Source: Neisseria shayeganii 871 (GTDB lineage: Bacteria; Pseudomonadota; Gammaproteobacteria; Burkholderiales; Neisseriaceae). Taken from it: a stretch of 45,989 nucleotides of DNA. Location: positions 1,204,095 through 1,250,083 of the forward strand of contig NZ_JH164926.1 in the NCBI RefSeq assembly GCF_000226875.1, given 5' to 3'. The first letter of the stretch is position 1; every line of letters starts with the position of its first letter. A program made the position numbers and the translations under genes. The notes under the pieces are model-generated. The model did not search any database, had not been told where the DNA came from, and saw nothing but the letters and a program-made list of their open reading frames with translations. Positions 9,082-16,702 of the stretch are shown piece after piece.

Positions 9082-9918
9082 TCACACCGCCTGCCGTTCC
9101 AGCAGATAGCGTGCGCCGTTATCTTGCGCCAAACGTTCGGCCAACAGCGGCAGCGCCGCCTGCAGTTGGTCGTGCAGCACATAGGGCGGATTGACCACCC
9201 ACATGCCGCTGCCGTGCATGCCGAAACCGTCGGCACGCGGCGCATGCACATGCAGTTCCGCCCGCAGCCAGTTTTCCGCGCCGCTTTTTTGCAGCACGGC
9301 CGGCAGGTTCAGGCTTTCCTCACGCGACAAACAGGGATACCACAACAAATAGCAGCCGTTGGCAAACCGCTTGCGCGCCGCCTGCAGGGCCTGCACCACC
9401 CGTGCGTAATCCTGTTTCTGCTCATAAGGCGGGTCCACCAGCACCACCGCGCGGCGCGTGGGCGGCGGCAACAGCGCCGTCAGCCCGGCATAACCGTCGG
9501 CCTGCTGCACCACGATGCGGCGGTCGCCGGCCATATTCTGCTTCAGCAGGGCGGCATCGGCCGGATGCAGCTCAAACAGGCGCAAACGGTCGCTTTCGCG
9601 CAGCAAATGCTTGGCCAACCAAGGCGAGCCGCAATAGGTGTCCGGCTGCGGCAATACCGCCTGCACATACGCCCAAAACGCCGCCAAGGGTTCGGGCAGC
9701 GCAGCGGCATCCCGCAAACGGCCGATGCCCGCGCGGTATTCACCCACTTTCTGCGCCTGCGGTGCCGATAAATCATACAAACCCGCGCCGCTGTGGGTGT
9801 CGATATACCAATAGGGTTTGTCTTTTTGATTGAAGTAGCGCAACACCAAAAACAGCGTCAGGTGTTTGAGCACATCGGCGTGGTTGCCGGCATGGAAGGC
9901 ATGGCGGTAGCTGAGCAT
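9082..9918 (-). CDS. rlmJ: 23S rRNA (adenine(2030)-N6)-methyltransferase RlmJ
   Basis: Methylates A2030 of 23S rRNA using S-adenosylmethionine. The 278-residue length matches the family. The N-terminus MLSYRHAFHAGNHADVLKH is diagnostic, followed by WYIDTHSGAGLYDL (SAM site) and the N6-adenine methyltransferase motif VLVDPPYEQK at about residues 157-166. E. coli RlmJ was once linked to use of DNA as a nutrient, which may interest readers of a naturally competent lineage. It is transcribed leftward with the next gene 53 bp away. Confidence 0.95.
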   Translation of the reverse strand: MLSYRHAFHAGNHADVLKHLTLFLVLRYFNQKDKPYWYIDTHSGAGLYDLSAPQAQKVGEYRAGIGRLRDAAALPEPLAAFWAYVQAVLPQPDTYCGSPWLAKHLLRESDRLRLFELHPADAALLKQNMAGDRRIVVQQADGYAGLTALLPPPTRRAVVLVDPPYEQKQDYARVVQALQAARKRFANGCYLLWYPCLSREESLNLPAVLQKSGAENWLRAELHVHAPRADGFGMHGSGMWVVNPPYVLHDQLQAALPLLAERLAQDNGARYLLERQAV

Positions 9919-9986
9919 GGCAGGGAAACGGGGAAATTAAAGAAAAGCGGATTGTAACCGAAACCGTCCGCCGCCAAGCGCGGGCA

Positions 9987-10026
9987 AAACACAGGCTACC
10001 TGAAAGGTTTCAGGTAGCCTGTGTTT
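9987..10026 (-). terminator. DUS inverted-repeat terminator
   Basis: A 19-bp perfect stem (AAACACAGGCTACCTGAAA and its complement) with a GG loop, containing two opposed DUS. It lies 15 bp past the stop of the permease gene. Confidence 0.85.
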
Positions 10027-10041
10027 GTTTGCTCGGCCAAA

Positions 10042-10806
10042 TCAACGCTCGTGGCTGACGCTGTATTTCTTCTCCAACCAAGAGAGCAGCGCGGTAAGGC
10101 CCATGATCATTACCAGATACACCAGCGCGATGAAGTAATACGGCTCTTCATACACCGAGTAGCGGCCGGAGGCGCTTTTCGCCACATAGGCCAGCTCGGC
10201 CACGGCAATGGCCGACACCAGCGAGCTGTCTTTCAGCAGAGTGATGAATTCGTTGCCGAACGGCGGCAGCATGCGGCGCACCGCCTGCGGCAGGATGATG
10301 TAGCGCATGGCCTGCACATAGCTCATGCCCAGCGAGCGGGCCGCTTCCATTTGGCCGCGGTCGATCGACTGGATGCCGGCGCGGAAAATTTCGGTGATGT
10401 AGGCGCCGGCATTCACCGACAAAGCCAAACCGCCGGCAATCAGGGCGGCATAGTTCTGGCGCAGATAAGCCGCGGTGTCGCCGCTGATCAACAGGCCGTG
10501 CTGCGGGTGCACCACAAAGGGCGACCAAATGTGGTACCAAATAAAAATCTGGATAAACAGCGGCGTGCCGCGAAAGAGGGTGAGGTAGAGCCAGGAAAGC
10601 TGCTTGAGCACCCACACCACCGCGCGGGTAAAGAAATTGCCCTGCTCCACTTTAATCACCCGGATCAGGGCATTGATCAGACCCAGAATGGTGCCGAACA
10701 CCACCGCCACCACGGTCAGGCCCAGGGCGGTCAGCGCGCCCTTGAAGAACATCTCGCGGTATTCGTAAATGATGGGGAAATTCTGTTGGAAGAATTCTGC
10801 AATCAT
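10042..10806 (-). CDS. Amino acid ABC transporter permease (His/Glu/Gln/Arg type)
   Basis: Inner-membrane permease of a polar amino-acid importer. Starting at MIAEFF (AGGAAAAT upstream) gives 254 residues. Several membrane helices flank the EAA loop EAARSLGMSYVQAMRYIILP, the contact for the ATPase. The N-terminal FRGTPLFIQIFIWY is typical of the HisM/GlnP family. No ATPase or binding-protein gene lies on either side: a terminator follows directly and ribF is divergent. The partner subunits must be encoded elsewhere if the system works. The exact amino acid cannot be told from sequence. Confidence 0.9.
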   Translation of the reverse strand: MIAEFFQQNFPIIYEYREMFFKGALTALGLTVVAVVFGTILGLINALIRVIKVEQGNFFTRAVVWVLKQLSWLYLTLFRGTPLFIQIFIWYHIWSPFVVHPQHGLLISGDTAAYLRQNYAALIAGGLALSVNAGAYITEIFRAGIQSIDRGQMEAARSLGMSYVQAMRYIILPQAVRRMLPPFGNEFITLLKDSSLVSAIAVAELAYVAKSASGRYSVYEEPYYFIALVYLVMIMGLTALLSWLEKKYSVSHER

Positions 10807-10912
10807 GATGGGATTTTCCTTTGTTTCGTTGTGTTTTATCGGCAACGGCCAAGGGCCTGCTCAATCGGACGGCAGACGGCCTGCACGTTTAGTTTTGTAA
10901 AAATCGGCGGCT

Positions 10913-10940
10913 ATTGTACAAGAAAACCCACGCACTGCAA
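10913..10940 (-). promoter_or_regulatory. Putative sigma-70 promoter for the permease
   Basis: Minus strand TTGCAG (10935-10940), 16-bp spacer, TACAAT (10913-10918), about 110 bp upstream of the permease ATG. Confidence 0.45.
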
Positions 10941-11061
10941 CGGCTAATTCGGCAGCAGGCAGCCATTTCTGCGGCAGCCCGCTGATCGCTAAATGATTGT
11001 GCGGGCGCAGCAAAATAGATGCCCCACCCCTCCAAAGCTGGTTTCTCCTCCACACAGGGTT

Positions 11062-11067
11062 TACAAT
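11062..11067 (+). promoter_or_regulatory. Putative -10 box for ribF
   Basis: TACAAT 28 bp upstream of the ribF ATG. The -35 region (CTGGTT, 18 bp upstream) is weak. Confidence 0.4.
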
Positions 11068-11094
11068 ACGCCCTTTTTTGCCCGCCACTTTGCC

Positions 11095-12024
11095 ATGATT
11101 ATCCGCTTCGGCAACCACACTTCTTGGCCGCACCCGCACGGCAGCGCCGTCACCATCGGCAATTTCGACGGCGTCCACCTCGGCCACCGCCACATTTTCC
11201 AACGCCTGAAACACGAAGCGCAGGCGCGCGGGCTGCCCGCCGTGGCCGTGGTGTTCGAACCGCAGCCGCAGGAATTTTTCAGCCGCTGCAACCACACCCC
11301 GCCGCCCTTCCGCCTCAGCCCGCTGCGCGACAAACTGCGCCTGTTGCGCGACACCGGCTGCCTGGATGCGGTTTGGGTGCTGCGTTTCAATCAGGCGCTG
11401 GCCGCGCTGAGCGCGGAAGACTTTATCGGCCAACTGCTGCGCCGCCGCCTCGACACCCGCTACCTGCTCATCGGCGACGACTTCCGCTTCGGCGCCGGCC
11501 GCCGCGGCGATTTCACCCTGCTGCAAAGCTGCGCCGATATGGTAACCGAACGCACCCCTTCCGTGATGGTGGAAAACATCCGCGCCAGCAGCACCGCCGT
11601 GCGCCAGGCGCTGCATCAGGGCCGCTTGGCCGATGCCGCCGCCCTGCTCGGCCACCCCTATTCCCTCAGCGGCCGCGTGATGCACGGCGCCAAGCTCGGC
11701 CGCACCCTCGGCTGCCCCACCGCCAACATCCATCTGCCGCCGCACCACTATCCGCTCAGCGGCGTATTTGTAGTGGAGGCCCACGGCCCCTTCGGCAGCC
11801 GCCGCGGCGTGGCCAGCTTCGGCCTCAACCCCACCGTTTCCGGCAGCGCCAAACAAAAACTGGAAGTCCACCTTTTCGACTTCAACGGCCAGATTTACGG
11901 CAGCCGGCTGCGGGTGGACTTTCTGCACAAGCTGCGCGACGAACAGAAGTTCGACAGCCTCGAAACCTTACAGCAGCACATCTGGGCCGATATGGACGCC
12001 GCCCGCAACTGGAGCCGCACATAA
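11095..12024 (+). CDS. ribF: Bifunctional riboflavin kinase / FAD synthetase
   Basis: Converts riboflavin to FMN and FMN to FAD in the cytoplasm. The 309-residue product starts at MIIRFGNH. The N-terminal adenylyltransferase half has the HIGH-like TIGNFDGVHLGHR (about 20-32) and the RASSTAVRQAL motif. The C-terminal kinase half has GRTLGCPTANI and SFGLNPTV. An in-frame ATG 34 codons upstream lies in promoter-like sequence and was rejected. The gene stands alone and is followed by a DUS terminator. Confidence 0.96.
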   Translation: MIIRFGNHTSWPHPHGSAVTIGNFDGVHLGHRHIFQRLKHEAQARGLPAVAVVFEPQPQEFFSRCNHTPPPFRLSPLRDKLRLLRDTGCLDAVWVLRFNQALAALSAEDFIGQLLRRRLDTRYLLIGDDFRFGAGRRGDFTLLQSCADMVTERTPSVMVENIRASSTAVRQALHQGRLADAAALLGHPYSLSGRVMHGAKLGRTLGCPTANIHLPPHHYPLSGVFVVEAHGPFGSRRGVASFGLNPTVSGSAKQKLEVHLFDFNGQIYGSRLRVDFLHKLRDEQKFDSLETLQQHIWADMDAARNWSRT

Positions 12025-12093
12025 GCAATCTGTTCTTTCATTAACACAACCGTTACAGAAAAACGTCCCCTTCTCGGCGCCGCCTGCCCACAC

Positions 12094-12131
12094 AAGGCTA
12101 CCTGAAACCCCTTCTGCTTTCAGGTAGCCTT
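12094..12131 (+). terminator. DUS inverted-repeat terminator after ribF
   Basis: Opposed DUS form a 14-bp stem (12094-12107 with 12118-12131) and a 10-nt loop, 70 bp past the ribF stop and upstream of the upp promoter. Confidence 0.8.
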
Positions 12132-12158
12132 TCCCGTCCGAAACCTCGCCGTTGCCGC

Positions 12159-12164
12159 TATAAT
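12159..12164 (+). promoter_or_regulatory. Putative -10 box for upp
   Basis: Perfect TATAAT 37 bp upstream of the upp ATG. No clear -35 box. Confidence 0.45.
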
Positions 12165-12200
12165 AACGCCCGTTTTCCCCCTTTCCCCGCGAGAGACAGC

Positions 12201-12833
12201 ATGAACATCACCGTGATCGACCACCCCTTGGTCAAACACAAACTCACCCTCATGCGCGAAGCCGAATGCAGCACCTACCGCTTCCGCACCCTCACCAAAG
12301 AGCTGGCCCGCCTGATGGCCTACGAAGCCAGCCGCGACTTCGAGCTGGAAAACCTCGACATCGAAGGCTGGTGCGGCAGCATCGCCGGCCAGCAGATCAA
12401 AGGCAAAACCGTTACCGTGGTGCCGATTCTGCGCGCCGGCTTGGGCATGCTCGACGGCGTGCTCGACCTGATTCCCACCGCCAAAATCAGCGTGGTCGGC
12501 CTGCAGCGCGACGAAGAAACCCTGCAGCCCGTGTCGTATTTCGAAAAACTGGTCAGCAAAATGGACGAGCGCCCCGCGCTGATTCTCGACCCCATGCTCG
12601 CCACCGGCGGCTCCATGGTCGCCACCATTGATCTGCTGAAGAAAAAAGGCTGCCGCCACATCACCGCCCTCGTATTGGTGGCCGCGCCCGAAGGCGTGAA
12701 ACTGGTGAACGACGCCCATCCCGACGTCAAAATCTACACCGCCGCCCTCGACAGCCACCTCAATGAAGACGGCTACATCATCCCCGGCTTGGGCGATGCC
12801 GGCGACAAAATCTTCGGCACCCGCCAAGACTAA
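12201..12833 (+). CDS. upp: Uracil phosphoribosyltransferase
   Basis: Pyrimidine salvage enzyme: uracil + PRPP gives UMP. The product has 210 residues, close to the usual 208. Motifs: VVPILRAGLGMLDGV in the first half, the PRPP loop LDPMLATGGSM, and the uracil-binding C-terminal YIIPGLGDAGDKIFGT. A GAGAG ribosome site precedes the ATG. It is preceded by a terminator and TATAAT. The next gene, tsaB, begins 35 bp later with a DUS between them, so read-through is possible. Confidence 0.97.
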   Translation: MNITVIDHPLVKHKLTLMREAECSTYRFRTLTKELARLMAYEASRDFELENLDIEGWCGSIAGQQIKGKTVTVVPILRAGLGMLDGVLDLIPTAKISVVGLQRDEETLQPVSYFEKLVSKMDERPALILDPMLATGGSMVATIDLLKKKGCRHITALVLVAAPEGVKLVNDAHPDVKIYTAALDSHLNEDGYIIPGLGDAGDKIFGTRQD

Positions 12834-12843
12834 ACCGCCCCCA

Positions 12844-12855
12844 AGGCTACCTGAA
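12844..12855 (+). repeat. DUS between upp and tsaB
   Basis: Exact AGGCTACCTGAA ending 12 bp before the tsaB ATG. Confidence 0.85.
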
Positions 12856-12867
12856 ACCCAATCCACC

Positions 12868-13554
12868 ATGCCCCAACCCGATTTTTCCCGCCCCATTCTG
12901 GCCGTCGATACCGGCACCGCCTATCTGTCGCTCGCCCTGCAGGCAGACGGGCAGCTGTATGCCGAACACCTTGAAGCCGGCAACCGCCAATCCGAAGAAA
13001 TTCTGCCGCGCATCGCCGGCCTGCTGGCCCAAGCCGGCATCGGCGCCGCCGACTTGGGCACCTTAGTTTACGCCCAAGGGCCGGGCGCCTTTACCGGCCT
13101 GCGCATCGGCGCCGGCGTGGTGCAGGGCTTGGCCGCGCCCTTCGATTTGCCCTTAATCGGCATCCCCTCGCTGGACGCCGCCGCCGCGCTCTGCCCCCGC
13201 CGTCCCGCCGTGCTGGCCGCCACCGACGCACGCATGGGCGAAGTGTTTTACGCCTGGTACGACACCGAAAACGGACAGCGCCACAGCCCCTACCAAGTCG
13301 GCCCCGCCCACGGCATCCGGCTACCTGAAAGCCTGAACGGGCGCGAAGTATGCGGCATCGGCAACGCCTTCGCCCTGCCCGAGCCGCCGCCCTTCCCCGG
13401 CCGCAGCGAGATGCCCACCGCCGCCGACTTCCTCCGGCTCGCCCTAAGCGGCCGCTATCCGGCCGTGGCCGCCGCCGAAGCCGAACTGCTGTATGTGCGC
13501 GACAAAGTGGCGCTCACCGCCAAAGAGCAGGCCGAGCGGCGGGCGGCCAAATGA
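12868..13554 (+). CDS. tsaB: tRNA threonylcarbamoyladenosine biosynthesis protein TsaB
   Basis: Partner of TsaD and TsaE in making t6A37 on ANN-decoding tRNAs. The 228-residue product starts at MPQPDFSRPILAVDTGT. It has the ASKHA-fold N-terminus (LAVDTGTAYLSLAL) and the YAQGPGAFTGLRIG motif shared with TsaD, but it lacks the metal-binding His pair of TsaD. It overlaps rimI by 4 bp (ATGA), so the two are translationally coupled. A one-mismatch DUS within the gene reads as RLPES. Confidence 0.94.
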   Translation: MPQPDFSRPILAVDTGTAYLSLALQADGQLYAEHLEAGNRQSEEILPRIAGLLAQAGIGAADLGTLVYAQGPGAFTGLRIGAGVVQGLAAPFDLPLIGIPSLDAAAALCPRRPAVLAATDARMGEVFYAWYDTENGQRHSPYQVGPAHGIRLPESLNGREVCGIGNAFALPEPPPFPGRSEMPTAADFLRLALSGRYPAVAAAEAELLYVRDKVALTAKEQAERRAAK

Positions 13555-13994
13555 TTGTCCGCGCCGCCCGCCCCGACGACTGCCCCGCCCTGGCCGAATT
13601 GGATGCCCTCTGCAACCCCTCGCCCTGGTCGGCCCGCCAGTTTGCCGCCTGTTTGGCACACGCCCACGAAACCGTGCTGCTGGCCGAACACGGCCGCAAA
13701 CTGGCCGGGCTGATGGTGTGGCAGAAAATCGTGGACGAGGCCGAACTGCATCTGATCGACACCGCCCCCGCCATGCGCCGCCGCGGCGTGGCTTCCTTGC
13801 TGCTCCAACAGCTATTTGCGCAGGCCGCCGCCCAAGGCGTGCGCCGCATCACGCTCGAAGTGCGCCGCAGCAATTTGGCCGCACAAGCGCTTTACCGCCG
13901 CCACGGCTTCCGCGAATGCGGCCGCCGCCCGAACTACTACCCGCTGCCCGACGGCAGCCGCGAAGAAGCCATTCTGATGGAGAAGCCATGCTGA
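13551..13994 (+). CDS. rimI: Ribosomal protein bS18-alanine N-acetyltransferase RimI
   Basis: GNAT-family acetyltransferase that acetylates the N-terminal alanine of ribosomal protein S18. The product has 147 residues, the normal size. It has the acetyl-CoA loop RRRGVASLLLQQL (about 80-92), ITLEVRRSNLAAQALYRRHGF typical of RimI, and a C-terminal NYYPLPDGSREEAILM. The start overlaps the tsaB stop (ATGA), and the end overlaps the next gene by 7 bp: a tightly coupled three-gene set. Confidence 0.93.
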   Translation: MIVRAARPDDCPALAELDALCNPSPWSARQFAACLAHAHETVLLAEHGRKLAGLMVWQKIVDEAELHLIDTAPAMRRRGVASLLLQQLFAQAAAQGVRRITLEVRRSNLAAQALYRRHGFRECGRRPNYYPLPDGSREEAILMEKPC

Positions 13995-14959
13995 GCAGCC
14001 GCTATCTGCACCTGCACGAAGCCCTCGGCTTGGGCCCGATGTGGCTCAAGCGCGGCGCGCATGTGCGGCCGGCCGGCACAGCTGCGCCAACGCCAGCTTC
14101 GCCTGTTGCGGTAAGCAACCCGCCCGCCGCCCCAGCACCCCAGCCTGCCGCATTGTCGCCGGCAGCAAGCATACCTGCCGCTTCGGCACATACCGCGCCC
14201 GACACGCCGATGCCGCCGCAACAACAGCCGGCAAACCAAGCCGCGCGCACCTCTTCAACAAACGCGGCACCCCGCCGCCGCACCAGCCCGCAAGGCGCCG
14301 CCCTGTTGAACGATCTCGATCAGCGAACCGACGGCCATGCCGAGTCCGTGCCCGAACCGCCGGCCGAAACCGCCTTGCAAGCGGCCCAGCGTCTGTGGGC
14401 AGCCCGCACGCCCGCCACCTTCACCGACTTAGCGCAGCTGCGCCAACAGGCGGCCGACTGCACCGCCTGCAAGCTGCACGGCGAACGCAAACAGGCGCTG
14501 GCAGGCAACGGCGCCCTACCGGCCCAAGTCTTGGTGCTCAGCCTCAACCCCGCCCTACACGACGACGACACCTGCCAACTGTTCAGCGGCAGCCACGGCC
14601 GCCTGCTCGACAATATGCTGGCCGCGATTGGGCTGGATGCGGCATCGGTGTTCCGCACCGCCTGGCTGCGCTGCACCCCGCGCATTTCGCTCAAATCTTC
14701 GCCCGCAGAGCAAGTGGCCTGCGCCGCCTTTCTGGAACAGGAATGGGCCTGGGCGCAGCCGAAAGCCGTGCTGCTGCTGGGCGACGGCTTCCGCGACGAA
14801 GTGCAGCAATGGCTGGTGAAACAAATCATCGGCCCCACCCCCTGCTTCATCCTGCCGCATCCGGCCGTGCTGCTGCGCCAACCCTTGCTGAAAGCCCAAG
14901 CCTGGCCGGTGTTGCAAGCCTTGCGCAGCACACTCGACCACGCCCCGCAGGCTACCTGA
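13988..14959 (+). CDS. Uracil-DNA glycosylase family 4-like protein with long N-terminal linker
   Basis: Related to Fe-S uracil-DNA glycosylases, which remove uracil from DNA. The 323-residue product has a C-terminal domain with four Cys at 158, 161, 229 and 245, matching the spacing of the family 4 iron-sulphur cluster ligands, and HPAVLLRQP near the end as motif B. The first motif, usually GExPG, is degenerate (LSLNPALHDDD), so activity is uncertain. Residues 27-150 are an Ala/Pro/Thr-rich, probably disordered linker. The start (MLSSRYLHLHEALGLGPMW) overlaps rimI by 7 bp. The stop codon TGA is supplied by a DUS, giving the C-terminus QAT. Confidence 0.82.
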   Translation: MLSSRYLHLHEALGLGPMWLKRGAHVRPAGTAAPTPASPVAVSNPPAAPAPQPAALSPAASIPAASAHTAPDTPMPPQQQPANQAARTSSTNAAPRRRTSPQGAALLNDLDQRTDGHAESVPEPPAETALQAAQRLWAARTPATFTDLAQLRQQAADCTACKLHGERKQALAGNGALPAQVLVLSLNPALHDDDTCQLFSGSHGRLLDNMLAAIGLDAASVFRTAWLRCTPRISLKSSPAEQVACAAFLEQEWAWAQPKAVLLLGDGFRDEVQQWLVKQIIGPTPCFILPHPAVLLRQPLLKAQAWPVLQALRSTLDHAPQAT

Positions 14960-14978
14960 AAGCCTTTCAGGTAGCCTG
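14948..14978 (+). terminator. DUS inverted-repeat terminator overlapping a stop codon
   Basis: A 14-bp perfect stem (14948-14961 with 14965-14978) and 3-nt loop made of two opposed DUS. The left arm contains the TGA stop of the glycosylase-like gene. Confidence 0.8.
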
Positions 14979-15053
14979 GAAACCGGCAGCCCCCTTGCCC
15001 CACCCAGCCATTCATCTTATCCGCCACCTTTCCACCCGGCTTTCAGGTAGCCC

Positions 15054-15959
15054 ATGAGCTATATCGGACGTTTCGCCCCCAGCCCCACCGGCCTCTTGCA
15101 CATCGGCTCGCTGCTCACCGCGCTGGCCTCCTATGCCGACGCCCGCGCCCACGGCGGACGCTGGCTGCTGCGCATGGAAGACCTCGACCCGCCGCGCGAA
15201 ATGGCCGGCGCCGCCGACCACATCCTGCACACCTTGGAAGCTTTCGGTTTCGAATGGGACGGCGAAGTGGCCTACCAAAGCCGCCGCCACGCCCTCTACC
15301 GCAACGCGCTCGACACCCTCCGCCAAAAGCAGCTGGTCTATCCCTGCTATTGCAGCCGCAAACAATGGCAAGCGCACGCCCGCCCCGGCGCCGACGGCCC
15401 GGTGTACGACGGCCGCTGCTACCGCCTGCCGCCCGAGCCCGCCGACGCCCGCAAAGCGCCGGCCTGGCGGCTGCATGTTCCCGACGCCGACATCGGCTTT
15501 GCCGACCGCATTGTCGGCCGCTACCGGCAAAATTTAGCGCGCGACATCGGCGATTTCGTGCTCCTGCGCGCCGACGGTTTCTGGGCCTACCAGCTGGCCG
15601 TGGTGGCCGACGATGCCGAACAGGGCGTCACCCACATCGTGCGCGGCCAAGACCTGCTGGTCTCCACCCCGCGCCAGATTTATCTGCAACAGTGTTTGGG
15701 CCACCCCCAACCCGCCTACGCCCACCTACCGCTGCTCACCAACGGGCACGGCCAGAAATGGTCGAAACAAACCCTGGCCCCTGCTTTGGACCTGCAGCGC
15801 CGCGAAGCCCTGCTGCGCGAAGTGGCCGCCTATCTGCGCCTGCCGCCCGCCCCGGCGGTGGACAAACCGCAAGACCTGCTCGCCTGGGCGGTGACCCACT
15901 GGCAGATGGAACGGGTGCCGCCCCATTCCATCGACACCACCGCCCGGCAGGCTACCTGA
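15054..15959 (+). CDS. gluQ: Glutamyl-Q tRNA(Asp) synthetase
   Basis: Attaches glutamate to queuosine at position 34 of tRNA(Asp); a shortened paralog of glutamyl-tRNA synthetase. The 301-residue product has RFAPSPTGLLHIGS (HIGH motif), a zinc-site region CYCSRKQW...YDGRCYR, and the KMSKS counterpart QKWSKQ. It lacks the anticodon-binding domain, as expected. The ATG lies directly after a one-mismatch reverse DUS whose AGG sits where a ribosome site would be. The stop codon is supplied by another DUS (C-terminus RQAT). Confidence 0.95.
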   Translation: MSYIGRFAPSPTGLLHIGSLLTALASYADARAHGGRWLLRMEDLDPPREMAGAADHILHTLEAFGFEWDGEVAYQSRRHALYRNALDTLRQKQLVYPCYCSRKQWQAHARPGADGPVYDGRCYRLPPEPADARKAPAWRLHVPDADIGFADRIVGRYRQNLARDIGDFVLLRADGFWAYQLAVVADDAEQGVTHIVRGQDLLVSTPRQIYLQQCLGHPQPAYAHLPLLTNGHGQKWSKQTLAPALDLQRREALLREVAAYLRLPPAPAVDKPQDLLAWAVTHWQMERVPPHSIDTTARQAT

Positions 15960-15960
15960 A
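15949..15960 (+). repeat. DUS providing the gluQ stop codon
   Basis: Exact AGGCTACCTGAA; its TGA is the in-frame stop. A second DUS in the same orientation follows at 15968-15979. Confidence 0.85.
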
Positions 15961-15967
15961 CAGCCGA

Positions 15968-15979
15968 AGGCTACCTGAA
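15968..15979 (+). repeat. DUS downstream of gluQ
   Basis: Exact AGGCTACCTGAA, direct repeat of the DUS 19 bp upstream. No inverted partner. Confidence 0.85.
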
Positions 15980-16035
15980 AACCTTTTCTCCGCAATAAGC
16001 AGAAAGGCCGCCCCATTACCGCCCTGCACCGCCTG

Positions 16036-16650
16036 ATGTCATCGCGCCCGCTGCTGTTGGAAAGCGTGATGAAACTGTCCGCCCTCGCCGGCATTGCCTG
16101 GTTTGCCGCCCAAGTGTGGCAGACCTATCTGCGCACCGGCGACGCGGTATTGCTGCTTCTGTTGGCCGGCGAAATCCTCACCCTGAGCCTGGTGCTGCTG
16201 GCCAAACCCACCGCCACGCGCAGTTTCGCTCCCGCGTCGCTGGCGGTGATTGCCGCCCTCTCGTTTTACTTTGTTTGGGTGCATCTGGAGCCGGGCACCG
16301 CGCTGGTACCGCCGGCCGTATCGGCGGTTGTCATGGGTGCGGGCATTGTGTGGCAGATGTATGCCAAGCTGTGGCTGGGCCGCTGCTTCGGCATTCTGCC
16401 CGCCTGCCGCGGCATCGTGGTCGGCGGCCCCTACCGGCTGGTGCGCCACCCGATTTACTTGGGCTACTTCCTGACCCACGCCGGCTTTCTGCTCGGCCAC
16501 TGTTCCGCTTTCAATCTGGCCGCTTTCGCCGTGTATTACGTCCTCAAGCTGTGCCGCATCCATTACGAAGAGCGCCTGCTGTCGGCCCATCCGCGCTACC
16601 GCCGCTATCAGGCCGAAGTAAAATACCGCCTGATCCCGTTTATCATTTAA
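16036..16650 (+). CDS. ICMT/PEMT-type membrane methyltransferase family protein
   Basis: Integral membrane protein of the isoprenylcysteine carboxyl methyltransferase-like family; the bacterial substrate is unknown. The 204-residue product has about five hydrophobic segments and the family core: GGPYRLVRHPIYLGYFLTHAG (SAM-binding region), then HYEERLLSAHPRYRRYQAEVKYRLIPFI at the C-terminus. A second ATG at 16069 has a better ribosome site (GGAAAG) and would give 193 residues; the true start is uncertain. The next gene, 52 bp away, encodes another membrane protein. Confidence 0.85.
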   Translation: MSSRPLLLESVMKLSALAGIAWFAAQVWQTYLRTGDAVLLLLLAGEILTLSLVLLAKPTATRSFAPASLAVIAALSFYFVWVHLEPGTALVPPAVSAVVMGAGIVWQMYAKLWLGRCFGILPACRGIVVGGPYRLVRHPIYLGYFLTHAGFLLGHCSAFNLAAFAVYYVLKLCRIHYEERLLSAHPRYRRYQAEVKYRLIPFII

Positions 16651-16702
16651 AATCCGCTTCCTTCAGCACACTTTCACACACCATATTCATAAGGAACCGC
16701 AC

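Noticed and set aside
10861..11928. 355-codon minus-strand frame opposite ribF
   Set aside because: Shadow of ribF; the product is Ala/Gly/Glu-rich and unlike any family I recognise.
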